From assembly GCA_963784195.1 (NCBI GenBank), contig CAWARA010000001.1, positions 1-64,000 of the forward strand: a stretch of 64,000 nt of DNA, read 5' to 3'. Each line of letters begins with the position of its first letter. The first letter of the stretch is position 1. Shown here in pieces: positions 53,416 to 61,866 of the stretch. The notes under the pieces were generated by a model. It made no database searches, was not told where the DNA came from, and worked only from the letters and a program-made list of their open reading frames with translations. Made by a program: the position numbers and the translations under genes. The stretch comes from CAVQAH01 sp963784195 (lineage in GTDB: Bacteria > Acidobacteriota > Vicinamibacteria > Vicinamibacterales > 2-12-FULL-66-21).

Positions 53416-53461
53416 CTATCGGATGCCGATAGAAGATATGTTCAGGTCGACTCGATGTCAA
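53416..53461 (-). promoter_or_regulatory. promoter (TTGACA-17-TATCTT) with operator palindrome for the second PadR operon
   Basis: On the minus strand: -35 TTGACA (53461-53456), 17-base spacer, -10 TATCTT (53438-53433). Immediately downstream is the perfect palindrome CTATCGG-N3-CCGATAG (53432-53416), covering the expected transcription start. This placement suits auto-repression by PadR, and the sequence is unrelated to the GTAGAC-type operator of the first PadR. Confidence 0.75.
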
Positions 53462-53590
53462 GTTGCCGTGACAGCTATCGACGGTTACATGTCGATGGCC
53501 GACTCAACGGCGACCGCGGCTGGCAGGGGTTGTGCACTCAAGGCGCACCCCGGGGCACGTATGTCAAGATGCCTCCAAGGAGCCGCGTTG

Positions 53591-54097
53591 ATGAAGCTGA
53601 ACGATTTGTTGCTGTCCGAGTTCGATCGCGAAGTCGCCCGCTCGCGCAAGGCGCTCGAGCAGATGCCAGACGGGAAGAAGGAATGGAAGCCTCACGACAA
53701 GTCAATGCAGTTTGGCTACCTGTGTGAGATGGTCGCGACCATCCCGAATTGGATCGCCTTGATGATCAGCCGCGACGACCTCGATATCGCGCCGAAAGAT
53801 GGTTCACAGATCAAACGGGAAACGTTGAACACGCGAGACGACTACTTGAAGGCGCATGACAAGGCGTCAGCCGACGGACGCGCGGCACTTCAGGGCGCGA
53901 CCGATGAGCATCTCAAGAAGCCCTGGAAGCTGTTGGCGGGAGGAAATGTCGTGCTCGAGATGTCGCGGCACGACATGGTGAGCGACACGCTGAATCACCT
54001 CGTGCACCATCGTGGACAGATGACGGTATATCTGCGGCTGATGGGCGCCAAGGTCCCCGCGCTGTATGGGCCGTCGGCTGACGACAAGAGCTTCTAG
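53591..54097 (+). CDS. DinB-family protein (four-helix metal-binding fold)
   Basis: 168 residues from the ATG at 53591 (AAGGAG upstream); the frame is open further but has no coding character. DinB/DfsB-like features: LLLSEFDREVARSRKALEQMP, a first-helix metal region around GYLCEMVATIPNWIALMI, and DTLNHLVHHRGQMTVYLRLMGAKVPALYGPSADD, where HxxxH-type histidines and the closing PALYGPSADE-like motif are typical. Family members are thiol-dependent or hydrolytic enzymes of unknown substrate. Confidence 0.87.
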   Translation: MKLNDLLLSEFDREVARSRKALEQMPDGKKEWKPHDKSMQFGYLCEMVATIPNWIALMISRDDLDIAPKDGSQIKRETLNTRDDYLKAHDKASADGRAALQGATDEHLKKPWKLLAGGNVVLEMSRHDMVSDTLNHLVHHRGQMTVYLRLMGAKVPALYGPSADDKSF

Positions 54098-54407
54098 ATT
54101 CCGTTCTGTTCGCTGCGCCGGCCCGCTAACAAACTCCAACGTATTGTGGTTAGCGAGTTACGCCGGCGATATCCTGCTTCTTGTCTTCACCCGCTAGACC
54201 AGCAGTGCGGCCTGTAACAGGAATCCTCGCTTCCTAAATTACGTTCACCGCGTCCCGGCTTGTTGCCGTAGAATTCCGGCAAGGCCGAAGGGCGGCCCAC
54301 GGTCCGCGTAAAGGGTCGAACCCACCCCTGTGACCTCTTCATAGTCAGAAACCCTGACTTCCAGCCCGAGAGACGCGGACGCCGGGCAACGATGGAAGGA
54401 AGGGTGT
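54098..54407. other. 310-base intergenic region, nothing recognised
   Basis: Between DinB and the ankyrin-VOC gene. No ORF with coding character, RNA gene or strong hairpin is apparent; the ankyrin-VOC ribosome site (GGAAGGAAGGG) is at its end. Confidence 0.5.
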
Positions 54408-55772
54408 ATGTCGAAACTCCCCGAACGCGCGTCCCTCGAATATCTCAAGAAGCTGGCAAAGGATCGGCTGCGGGAACTGCGCCAGACTGACCCCCGGGCG
54501 AAGCTCGCCGCGGCTTTGCTCGCTGTCGCGCAGGACCACGGTTTTTCAAGCTGGCGTGCGCTGAAAGCCGAGCTCGATCAGCGGCAGCAGCGGGAAGTCG
54601 CCCGTTTCTTCGCGGCCTGCGCCGGAGGCGACGTCGACGTGCTGCGCAGTTTCCTCACGAACGACCCAGCGATGGCTCGTGCGAGCAATCCTGCCGCGCC
54701 GCACCCGGGCTGGACCGGGCTGCACGCGGCGGCCAAGAGCGGGCACCTGCAGGCCGTCAGGTTGCTGCTCGAGCATGGCGCCGATCCGAATGCACGCGAG
54801 GCCGGCGACAACACCTACCCGCTGCACTGGGCTGCCGCTCTCGGTCACCTCGACGTCGTTCGTCTGCTTCTTGATTCCGGAGGCGACGTTCACGGCATAG
54901 GCGATGTGCACGAGCTCGACGTCATCGGATGGGCAACTGTTACTGACGCGCCGGGCGACGATCCCGCCAGGATGGCTGAACAGCGACGGGAGCTGTTGAC
55001 GTTCCTGGTCGAGCGCGGTGCGCGGCACCATATCTTCTCCGCCGTGAGCACCGGCGACCTGAACCTGATTCAGGAACTGGTGGAACAGAATCCTGATGCG
55101 CTCGACCGTCGCCTGTCGCGCTTCGAACGCGGCCTGACGCCGTTGCATTTCGCGATCAGCCGCAAGCGCTACGACATTCTTGCACTCCTGATCGAACTGG
55201 GCGCTGACCTCGAGGCCAAGGACATGAGCGGTCAAACCGCGCTCGAGTCTGCGATGCTGCGGGGGGATCGCGAGGCGATGATCCCGCTGCACGCAGCCGG
55301 GGCGAAGCAGCCGGACGCGCCGGCCCCGTCGAGCTTCAAAGAGAGCATGACCAGGCTGGCTCACTCCATCAGGAAAGGTGTCCCGACCATTCTTGTGCCA
55401 GATGTTGCGCGGACACTCGACTGGTATACCTCGATCGGGTTCACAGAAGTCGCGCGATACGGGGACGGCGGCCTGGTGAACTTTGGCATCGTGTCGTTCG
55501 GCCAGGCCGAGGTAATGCTGAATATGCACGGAAAAGCTGGCGCACACGACGCGAGCCTGTGGTTCTACACCGACCAGGTCGACAGCCTGTATCAGCTCCT
55601 CAAATCGCGCCAGCTCGAAGCAGCCCGCGCTGCGCTAGGTGATGAGCCTGGAGGGAACACAGGGATCGAGTTCACGCAGGACATCGAAGACATGTTCTAC
55701 GGGGCGCGTCAGTTCTGCATTCGTGATCCGAACGGCTACGAGTTGTATTTCATTCAAGCCACCGGCGGGTAG
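54408..55772 (+). CDS. ankyrin-repeat protein fused to a C-terminal VOC (glyoxalase-fold) domain
   Basis: 454 residues, intact. Head region SLEYLKKLAKDRLRELRQTDPRAKLA...FSSWRALKAEL, then four to five ankyrin units (GLHAAAKSGHLQAVRLLLEHGAD, PLHWAAALGHLDVVRLLLDSGGD, PLHFAISRKRYDILALLIELGAD), and from about residue 325 a VOC domain: VPTILVPDVARTLDWYTSIGFTEVARYGDGG, SLWFYTDQVDSLYQLL, ARQFCIRDPNGYELYFIQ. VOC domains bind a metal or small ligand (glyoxalase, bleomycin-resistance or dioxygenase types). The usual C-terminal glutamate is in GYELYF. The fusion suggests a ligand-binding module tethered to a protein-binding scaffold. Confidence 0.85.
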   Translation: MSKLPERASLEYLKKLAKDRLRELRQTDPRAKLAAALLAVAQDHGFSSWRALKAELDQRQQREVARFFAACAGGDVDVLRSFLTNDPAMARASNPAAPHPGWTGLHAAAKSGHLQAVRLLLEHGADPNAREAGDNTYPLHWAAALGHLDVVRLLLDSGGDVHGIGDVHELDVIGWATVTDAPGDDPARMAEQRRELLTFLVERGARHHIFSAVSTGDLNLIQELVEQNPDALDRRLSRFERGLTPLHFAISRKRYDILALLIELGADLEAKDMSGQTALESAMLRGDREAMIPLHAAGAKQPDAPAPSSFKESMTRLAHSIRKGVPTILVPDVARTLDWYTSIGFTEVARYGDGGLVNFGIVSFGQAEVMLNMHGKAGAHDASLWFYTDQVDSLYQLLKSRQLEAARAALGDEPGGNTGIEFTQDIEDMFYGARQFCIRDPNGYELYFIQATGG

Positions 55773-55802
55773 GGTCGCTGACCACGATCGCCCCTCAGGA
55801 TC

Positions 55803-55832
55803 CGGCGAACGGGCATTACCGCCCGTTCGCCG
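55803..55832. terminator. perfect 12-bp hairpin between convergent genes, overlapping a stop codon
   Basis: CGGCGAACGGGC (55803-55814), loop of 6, GCCCGTTCGCCG (55821-55832). The loop holds the TTA that is the stop codon (55816-55818) of the reconstructed S9 peptidase. It sits 30 bases after the ankyrin-VOC stop and can act on both converging transcripts. Confidence 0.7.
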
Positions 55833-58150
55833 CCGTCTGCGTCTTGAGCGTGACGTTCCAGTCCGGCGTCGCGGCTCCTTGCAGGTGCCGGATGAAGAAA
55901 TCGGTACTGACGGCGCTGGCCGTACTCGACGGGGCCGGTCGTGCGTCCCGCGCCGTGGCCCTCGCCAGGCATCACGAGCAGATCGAACATCTTGTTCGCC
56001 TTGATGAGCGCGTTCACCACCTGCATGGTCGACGCGGGATCGACGTTCATGTCCAGTTCGCCCACGACCAGAAGGACCTGGCCCTGGAGCCGCCATGCGT
56101 TGTCGACGTTCGAGGATCGCCCGTACGACTCATCGAGCGGCCATCCCATCCACTGCTCGTTCCAGCCGATCTTGTCCATGCGGTTGTCGTGACAGCCTGC
56201 GTACGACACCGCGACCTTGTAGAAGTCGGGGTGGAAGAGCAGTCCGCCGAGCGAGTTCTGCCCGCCCGCCGAACCGCCGTAGATCCCAACGCGTGTGATG
56301 TCGTAGTAGGGATACTTGGCCGCGGCCGCCTTGTGCCAGAGGATTCGATCGGGAAATCCCGCGTCGCCGACGTTCTTCCACGCCAGGTCGTGAAAGGCCT
56401 TCGATCGGTTCATCGTCCCCATCCCGTCGATCTGGACGACGATGAAGCCGAGCTCGGCGAGGGCTTGCATGCCGATGACCTTGTCGCCGGATGAATGCGC
56501 GCCGAACGGCCAGAACGTCTTCGGCACGAACGAACTGTGCGGACCGGCGTAGATGTTCTCGATGACCGGATACTTTTTCTTCGGATCGAATTTCGTCGGG
56601 CGGACGATCACACCCCAGATGTCGGTCTTGCCGTCGCGGCCCTTGGCGGTGAAGACCTCCGGCGGCTTGAAGCCGGCAGCGAGGAGGGCCGAGATGTCCG
56701 GCTTCTCCAGCGTCGCGACGAGCGATCGATCGCTCGCGCGTCGAAGTTCGGAGACATTCGGCAGGTCGACGCGCGAGTAGGTGTCGACGTAGTACTGCAT
56801 GTCCGGCGAGAAGCGCACGTCGTGACTGGCATCCGCCTCGGTCAGCGTCGTGAGGTTGGAGCCATCGAAATCGATCCGGTAGAAGTGAACGAAATACGGG
56901 TCCTTTCCCGGATACATGCCGCTGGCGCTGAACCAGATCTGCCGCTTGTCCTCGTCGACCTTCGAGACGCCGCGAACGACCCACTCGCCGCGGGTAATCT
57001 GATTCTTCACCCGGCCGGCGACGCCATCGTAGAGATAGAGGTGATTCCATCCATCCCGTTCGGACATCCAGATGATTTCCTTGCCCTCGTTCTTCACGTC
57101 GTGAGTGAACTTGCGCCAGCTGTTGAAGAACGTCTTCGGCTCTTCGGAAACGACCGCGCGCGTGGCGCCTGTCGACGCGTCGACCTCGATCAACCGGATC
57201 GCCTGATGGCCTCGCTGTGTGTACTCGAAGGCCACCGTCTGGCTGTCCTGGCGCCACGACAGGCGTGACATCGTGTACGGATTGGGAAAGAGCTCGTTGG
57301 GCACGACCAGTTGCTTCGCCGGCTGGACGTGAAACACGCGCGGCTGGTCGAAGTCGACCGCATCACCAGGCTTTACGTAGAGCTGCTCACGCAATACCGG
57401 CTGGACCTGATCGGCTGGTGACGATTCGACACGATAGACGATCCGGCGGTAGCCCGGTCGAACGCGATAGGCGGCGAGCTTCAACGAGTCTGGCGACCAG
57501 ACGATCGACTCGGGATCGTAGGCCTCACCCTCCGAGCCGTCATTGCTGAGCGCAGTCACCGTACGGCTGCCGACCGGCCGCACCACGACGTTGAAGTTGC
57601 TGACCAAGGCTTCCCATTTGCCGTTTGGAGAACGTTTGGGCCGATTGTCCGGGGGCACGGCCGTATCGCGCGACGTGCCGAAGCTGCGAGGCTGGCCGCC
57701 GCGTCCGCCACCTTCAGCACGACGACTACATGCGTAGTCATCGAGACGGCATGTCCAGCCTGATTCGGCGAAGTTGACCTCGATTGCGCGCTCGCCGTTC
57801 GAGAAACGGAATGAGTCGAAGGGAAGCTGGAGAGCTGAAAAGGTCTCGCCTGTGGCTGTGCTCAGGCCCGCCGCCAGCTTTGCGTGATCGAACGCGGGCC
57901 GGCGTTCCTGGGTCTCCGCATCGATCATGACGAACTCGAAACCGCCCTTGACCGTCTTGCGATAGTAGAAACGCGAGGTGTTGTCGACCCAGGTGACCGG
58001 GTCGGCGAGACCGACGGTCAGGTGCATCCAGCGCTCGCGAAGAGTGAGCGCGCGGTCGTAGTCCGGCACAGCAACCTGCGCCCGAACGTCTGTCACCGTG
58101 AGCAGCAACGCCGCGACCGTGGTCGCGGCGAGACGGGCCGTGAATCGCAT
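55816..58150 (-). CDS. secreted dipeptidyl-peptidase IV-like S9 peptidase, frameshift at about 55898
   Basis: Signal peptide (ATTVAALLLTVTDVRA), then an eight-bladed DPPIV_N propeller (SPNGKWEALVSNFNVVVR, VWSPDSLKLAAYRV, FFNSWRKFTHDVKNEGKEIIWMSERDGWNHLYLYD) and the catalytic domain: nucleophile GIYGGSAGGQNSL, aspartate in VVGELDMNVDP and histidine in MPGEGHGAGR. After EYGQRRQY one extra base shifts the frame; the natural end (FFIRHLQGAATPDWNVTLK..., stop 55816) is in another frame. Only the last 27 residues are affected. It removes N-terminal dipeptides or similar in the periplasm. GGAGG precedes the ATG; 12 bases after the other S9 gene. Confidence 0.85.
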
Positions 58151-58162
58151 GGTTCCTCCGCC

Positions 58163-60164
58163 TTACTTGAGATGCTCTTTCAACCAATCCACCCACCGCC
58201 GATCGACGTCCCGCTGGTGCACAGGATCAGTCGGACTGTGGCCGGGCAGCGGGTAGCCAATGAACTGCACGGGCACACCGTTGTCGCGCAGCGCGTGATA
58301 CAAGCGGTACGACTGCATGATCGGCACGCGGTAGTCGCCGGTCAGCGCGAGGATCAGCGTAGGTGCCTTGATTCGTGTCGCGTACGTCATGGGGGACTGC
58401 TCGATGGCCGCACGCATTCTCGCCGCGTCGGTATACGGCGATCCGCCGAGCCCGCTGGCGCGGCGAACGTTGGAGTCACCCAGGTCGTACTGATCCATCG
58501 TGCTCGTCACGGCCGCGCCCGCGACACCGGCCTTCCACACGTCGGGGTAGTTTCCGAGCAGCCAGGTCGTCATGTAGCCGCCGTACGACCAACCGGATAC
58601 GGCAATGCGCGTCTCGTCCACGATGCCGCGCGACTTGAGATACTCGACCCCGGACATCACGTCGCGCCCAGGACCCGCACCTGCGTCGTTCCAGATCGCC
58701 GACATGAACGCGTTCCCGAGGTTGTCGCTGCCGCGGTAGTTCGGCTCGAAGACGATCCACCCTTGCGCGGCGAGCAGCTGCGACCTCGTCGAGAACGATT
58801 CCTTCGTTGACGCACGCGGTCCGCCATGGATGTACAGAACGAGCGGGTAGCGCCGGTTCTTCTCGAAGTCGGGCGGATAGGTCACGACGCCGTCCATCTT
58901 GAAGCCGTCCGGGCCGTCCCACTTGACGGTTTCCGCCCGGCCGAGATTCATAGAGGCGATCCCCGCATTGAAGTCGGTCAAACGCTCGGGTGGGGCGGTC
59001 GCCGACGGCCGCCAATAGGCCTCGTTCGGCCGGCCAGGGGTGCTCGCCACGAACGCGTAACGCCCATCGTTGCTCGTGGTGACCGAGAGGCTGCCGAATC
59101 CTGCCGCGACGACGAGATCGCCGAAATCCAGTTTGCGCGCGGCGCCGTCGATGGGCTGGATCCACACACCTGTGCGCGTTCCGTCGGCGGCGCCGACCAG
59201 CAGCGACCGGCTGTCTTTCATCCACGTGGCGGTCAGAATGTGGCGGTCGAGCCCGCTCGTGACACTGCGTCCTTCGCCGCCTGTCGCGGGTGCCACGACA
59301 ATCTCGGTGTTGTTCTTCGTCTGACCTCCACGGGGAAACCAATACGCGATTTGTTTCCCGTCGGGTGAGACCTGCGGCTGCGCTTCGTTATGCGTCCGAG
59401 TCGTGAGCGAGCGAATCTTGCCCGTCTCGACGTCCACCAGCTGAATGGTGTTCTGATCGAAATCGCCGGAGTAGGCCGTCGGCCGCCGTTCGATGGCGAT
59501 CGTCTTTCCATCAGGCGACCAGGACGGCTGGGGAGGCGGGGCGCCGGGAGGGTAGGTGATCGGCAGCGACCACGACCCCGAGGTGATGCGGCGTGCCTGT
59601 CCACCCTCGGCTGGCACCGTCCAGAGGTGCGAGGCCATTGGCGTGTCCACCTGCAGAAAGCTGTTGTTCTGGATCTCGAACGAGCGGTTGAACCGCTCCT
59701 TGCCTTCGCGTTTCGGCGGCTCGTCGAGCGCCGCGTAGGCGAACGCGCCGCCATCGGGACGCCACGAATACGTCTGCACGGCGGTCGGTGACGTCGTCAC
59801 CTGCCGTCGCCTCGCCGCCGCTTATCGGCAGAACGAAGAGCTGCGCGCGGTTTTCGACGGCTGCAAGAAAGGCGAGCGACGCGCCATCGGGCGACCAGGC
59901 GGGGGAAGTCAGCCCTCGTCTCGAGCTCAGCACACGATGCGACTTCGTCGCGATATCAACCTGAACGAGCTCAGGGTCGTACCGATTCTCCTCGAGGTTC
60001 GCGCGGCTGACGACGATGGCGACCGAACGGCCGTCAGGGGCGATCGCCGGGTCGGAGACCCGCACGATTTTCGATGGCGTATCGAGATCGAAGCGAGGAC
60101 CATTTGCCGTCGAGGTGACGGTTAGCAGCAGAGCCACGATGGAGGTCCGGATCAGCATGGACAT
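58163..60164 (-). CDS. secreted S9 prolyl oligopeptidase-like peptidase, frameshift at about 59804
   Basis: The start at 60164 has AGGAG 7 bases upstream and gives a signal peptide (IRTSIVALLLTVTSTANG) and the first propeller blades (RVSDPAIAPDGRSVAIVV, TSPAWSPDGASLAFLAA). After LPISGGEAT the frame changes by one base and continues VTTSPTAVQTYSWRPDGGAF through the propeller to the catalytic domain: GWSYGGYMTTWLLGN (Ser), TGDYRVPI (Asp), GYPLPGHSPTDP (His). Reconstructed length about 667 residues. It belongs to the acylaminoacyl/dipeptidyl-peptidase branch; it forms an operon with the next S9 gene. Confidence 0.85.
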
Positions 60165-60331
60165 CGCGCATCTCCTGAGAGTGTGGACCGCATCCGAATG
60201 GCAGAGTCTCGCACAGGCCCGGGCCGTGGCGCCACCAAAGGCTGTGCCGTCGATGGAACAGCCCCGAACTGCTGGCTTGACTCGCGACCATCGGTGCTGC
60301 GCGGTCGTCATAACCAGGAAGGGAGGTACAC

Positions 60332-60869
60332 GTGTCAGGAAGTACGATCGTACGAACAAGCTGCTCACCTCATCGACCCCGCACAACTGGAAACGATCAA
60401 CGTGCTCGGTCCGACGATTCAGTTTCTGACGCAGCCGGAAGAACTCAACGCGCCGTGCATCATGCGGGGGACCATCCCGGCCGGCGTGTCCGTCCCGCTG
60501 CACAAACATGCGGATCCGGAAACATTCCTCATGATCTCTGGCAGCGTCGAGGGACTCATCTGCAGGAACGACGCATTCGAATGGGTCAGGATCGGCCCTG
60601 GCGCGATCTTCCATGTGCCGACCGATGCGAAACATGCCTGGCGCAACCTGGGTCAGACGCCTGCGGAGATGATCATCGTCAGCACTTCGAGGATGGGCCG
60701 TTTCTTTCAGGAACTGGGTACGCCGGATGTGCCCGGTGCGCCGCCTGCGCGACCGTCAGAGGCAGAGATTCACCGCTTTCTGAACGTGGCCGCCAGATAT
60801 GGTTACTGGAACGCGAAGCCGGAGGAAAACGCGCAGGGTAGGGATTCGAGTCTGAAAGTTCGACACTGA
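60332..60869 (+). CDS. cupin-domain protein, frameshifted near its start (about 60362)
   Basis: A GTG at 60332 has an excellent GGGAGG 6 bases upstream and begins SGSTIVRTS, after which the frame must change to reach AHLIDPAQLETINVLGPTIQFL. The cupin barrel follows: GTIPAGVSVPLHKHADPETFLMISGSVEG and GPGAIFHVPTDAKHAWRNLG hold the HxH, Glu and His metal ligands, then a C-terminal helical tail. About 178 residues. Many single-domain cupins of this type are small-molecule isomerases, dioxygenases or sensors; no substrate can be assigned. It diverges from the S9 operon. Confidence 0.72.
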
Positions 60870-60893
60870 GCGCGAAAATGACTCGGCTCGGTT

Positions 60894-60971
60894 CGTAGTT
60901 CGTGGTTCGTCGCTCGTGGCTCGAAGAGCATTTTCACTGATCTGGCTCTCCACGACGAGCGACGAACTACG
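60894..60971. repeat. long imperfect inverted repeat of GTTCGT-type words between convergent genes
   Basis: Left arm 60894-60919 and right arm 60950-60971 are nearly complementary (CGTAGTTCGT ... GCTCGTGG against CCACGACGAGC ... GAACTACG), with a 30-base loop. The left arm is itself built of degenerate copies of GTTCGTRG. Probable terminator between the cupin and DUF2959 genes, and a likely member of a dispersed intergenic repeat family. Confidence 0.55.
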
Positions 60972-61002
60972 GCTGGGCCACGCGGGTGCGGTCGATGTTC
61001 GC

Positions 61003-61687
61003 TCAGGTCGTAGAGGCCTTCAAACCCTGGAAGTAGGCATTCGCTTTCGCAATGGCCTGGTCGATCTTCGAGAAGGTCTCGGCTCCTTGTGCGTTCAGCT
61101 TGTCCGCCTGCGGCTTCAGTGATGTCATTGCAGACGGCGTCAGATCGCTGCCGAGAAACGTGATCTGGTCGGCGAGCTGTTTTCGGAGCGGCTCCATCGC
61201 TCCGCCGGCGTCTCGCAGGGACGCCAGGACGCTACCAAACTCCTGCTGACTGGCCGCCAGCCGCTGCTGCGCCTGCTTCTGGAGCTCGGGATCCTGAATG
61301 CCCTTGATGGACTCGGCGCGCCCACTGAAGTACGTATCACCCGTCTTCTGCATCGCCTCGACCTTCTCGCGTGCTTCGGCGACCTTGTCGTTCATGGAGT
61401 CGGACGACTTGATCAGCTTCTTGTAGTCGCCTTTCATGTCCTTCGAGGGCTGCGTGACAAGGGCGTTATACGAGTCGAGCGTCTTCTGCAGCTGCGTCTT
61501 GCCGTTGGTCAACGCCTGAGATGTGGTTCCTCCGGCCTTGACGAATTTATCGGTTTCCTTGAGACCCTGCGTCCGGCTGCGCTCCGCTGTTTGGCTCGTT
61601 TGGCCGGTCACCGCAACCGTCATCATCAGCATGGATCAGCATGACAGCGGCGGGGATGGGTGAGACTCGACTGAAGGTCCTGCGCAT
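61003..61687 (-). CDS. DUF2959-family secreted coiled-coil protein, frameshifted near the signal peptide (about 61628)
   Basis: The ATG at 61687 has AGGAG 7 bases upstream and starts MRRTFSRVSPIPAAVMLI; the signal peptide continues in another frame (MMTVAVTGQTS). The mature part (ERSRTQGLKETDKFVKAGG, KTLDSYNALVTQPSKDMKGDYKKLIKSSDSMNDKVAEAREKVEAM, FGSVLASLRDAGGAMEPLRKQLADQITFLGSDLTPSAM) is the DUF2959 helical-bundle protein, of unknown function. An almost exact repeat of ATGCTGAT at the break may have caused the indel. About 225 residues when joined. Confidence 0.8.
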
Positions 61688-61866
61688 AGACTGCTCCTTT
61701 TGCTTCCGCACATTTCGCCCGGAAAAGAACAGGAGGTTCAAGAGGCATGCCGATGGAACTCACGGCCATTTTGCACCTGCGAGCATCCAAGAGCAGGAGA
61801 TCCGCGGGATATCGTGGCGTGCCGCTGAATCCGACGTGAAAGACGCGGCTCATCCGCGCTGAGCGC

